Below, in pieces: positions 64,000-64,000 of a stretch of DNA of 64,000 nucleotides. Position numbers and translations under genes: made by a program. The DNA comes from Heterodera schachtii (lineage: Eukaryota > Nematoda > Chromadorea > Rhabditida > Heteroderidae): assembly GCA_023374025.1 (NCBI GenBank), contig SIJG01000137.1:194114-258113 (forward strand), read 5' to 3'. Numbering within the stretch: position 1 is the stretch's first letter; each line of letters begins with the position of its first letter. The notes under the pieces are model-generated. The model did not search any database, had not been told where the DNA came from, and saw only the letters and a list, made by a program, of their open reading frames with translations.

Positions 64000-64000
64000 C

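Noticed and set aside
1..64000. tRNA, rRNA or snRNA genes
   Set aside because: No cloverleaf with the usual A/B box pair or conserved rRNA stretch was recognised by eye; a covariance-model scan would settle it.

Overview
The window is AT-rich eukaryotic DNA, most likely from a nematode and plausibly a tylenchid (cyst- or root-knot-type) plant parasite. The reasons are short introns (about 45-90 bp) with GT/AG borders, a tandemly expanded F-box-like gene family, small secreted proteins, and Ty3/Gypsy, hAT-like and Merlin-like elements. The phylum call is inference, because no rRNA or diagnostic housekeeping gene is present. No tRNA, rRNA or CRISPR was recognised.

Layout: 0-3.4 kb holds three kinds of tandem repeat: a 38-bp and a 33-bp minisatellite, and a ~167-bp satellite whose unit is a long hairpin. 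3.4-6.2 kb is decayed dispersed repeat. 6.4-13 kb is a frameshifted Ty3/Gypsy element (Gypsy-1) with an extra post-pol ORF that has faint SGNH-hydrolase character. 13.6-20 kb is a field of hAT-like and fold-back elements. 20.5-22.6 kb (minus) has two secreted/Cys-containing protein genes, one of which I could model completely. 23.6-27.8 kb is a nest of at least four elements, including a 429-bp Merlin-like mini-element that encodes a transposase N-terminal zinc-ribbon. 28.5-51.2 kb and 57.4-62.9 kb hold a family of about a dozen paralogous F-box-like genes in both orientations. Three look intact (32.7, 39.5 and 60.4 kb); the rest are fragments or carry deletions, stops or frameshifts. 52.0-57.2 kb is a young Ty3/Gypsy element (Gypsy-2) with near-identical LTRs, a 5-bp target duplication and one long Gag-Pol frame. 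The window ends inside the flank of another hAT-like element (63.3-64.0 kb).

The most interesting theme is non-coding. Many terminal-inverted-repeat elements here share one architecture: target-site duplications of 8-9 bp, and subterminal zones made of many copies of a short word that is private to each element (for example GCATAT, GACTTTTT, CACTATTTTGGC, GTGCCTTTTT, CCAGGTCC, CGACATTTGGGGAC, AGTTGGCGAAATGTC, TATGCGTCCAAT). Several hAT-like members also share an internal TACACCCCTAAGAA core. In several elements the word is already present at the terminal repeat. This suggests that transposase-binding subterminal motifs are being amplified and diversified family by family.

Gene logic: the F-box-like paralogs share five exons with the same phases, a first exon of 11 nt, and a C-terminal exon of about 11-23 residues. 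One paralog (57.4 kb) has replaced the 11-nt first exon with a ~99-residue exon encoding a membrane anchor. Transposons repeatedly insert in intron 4 of these genes.
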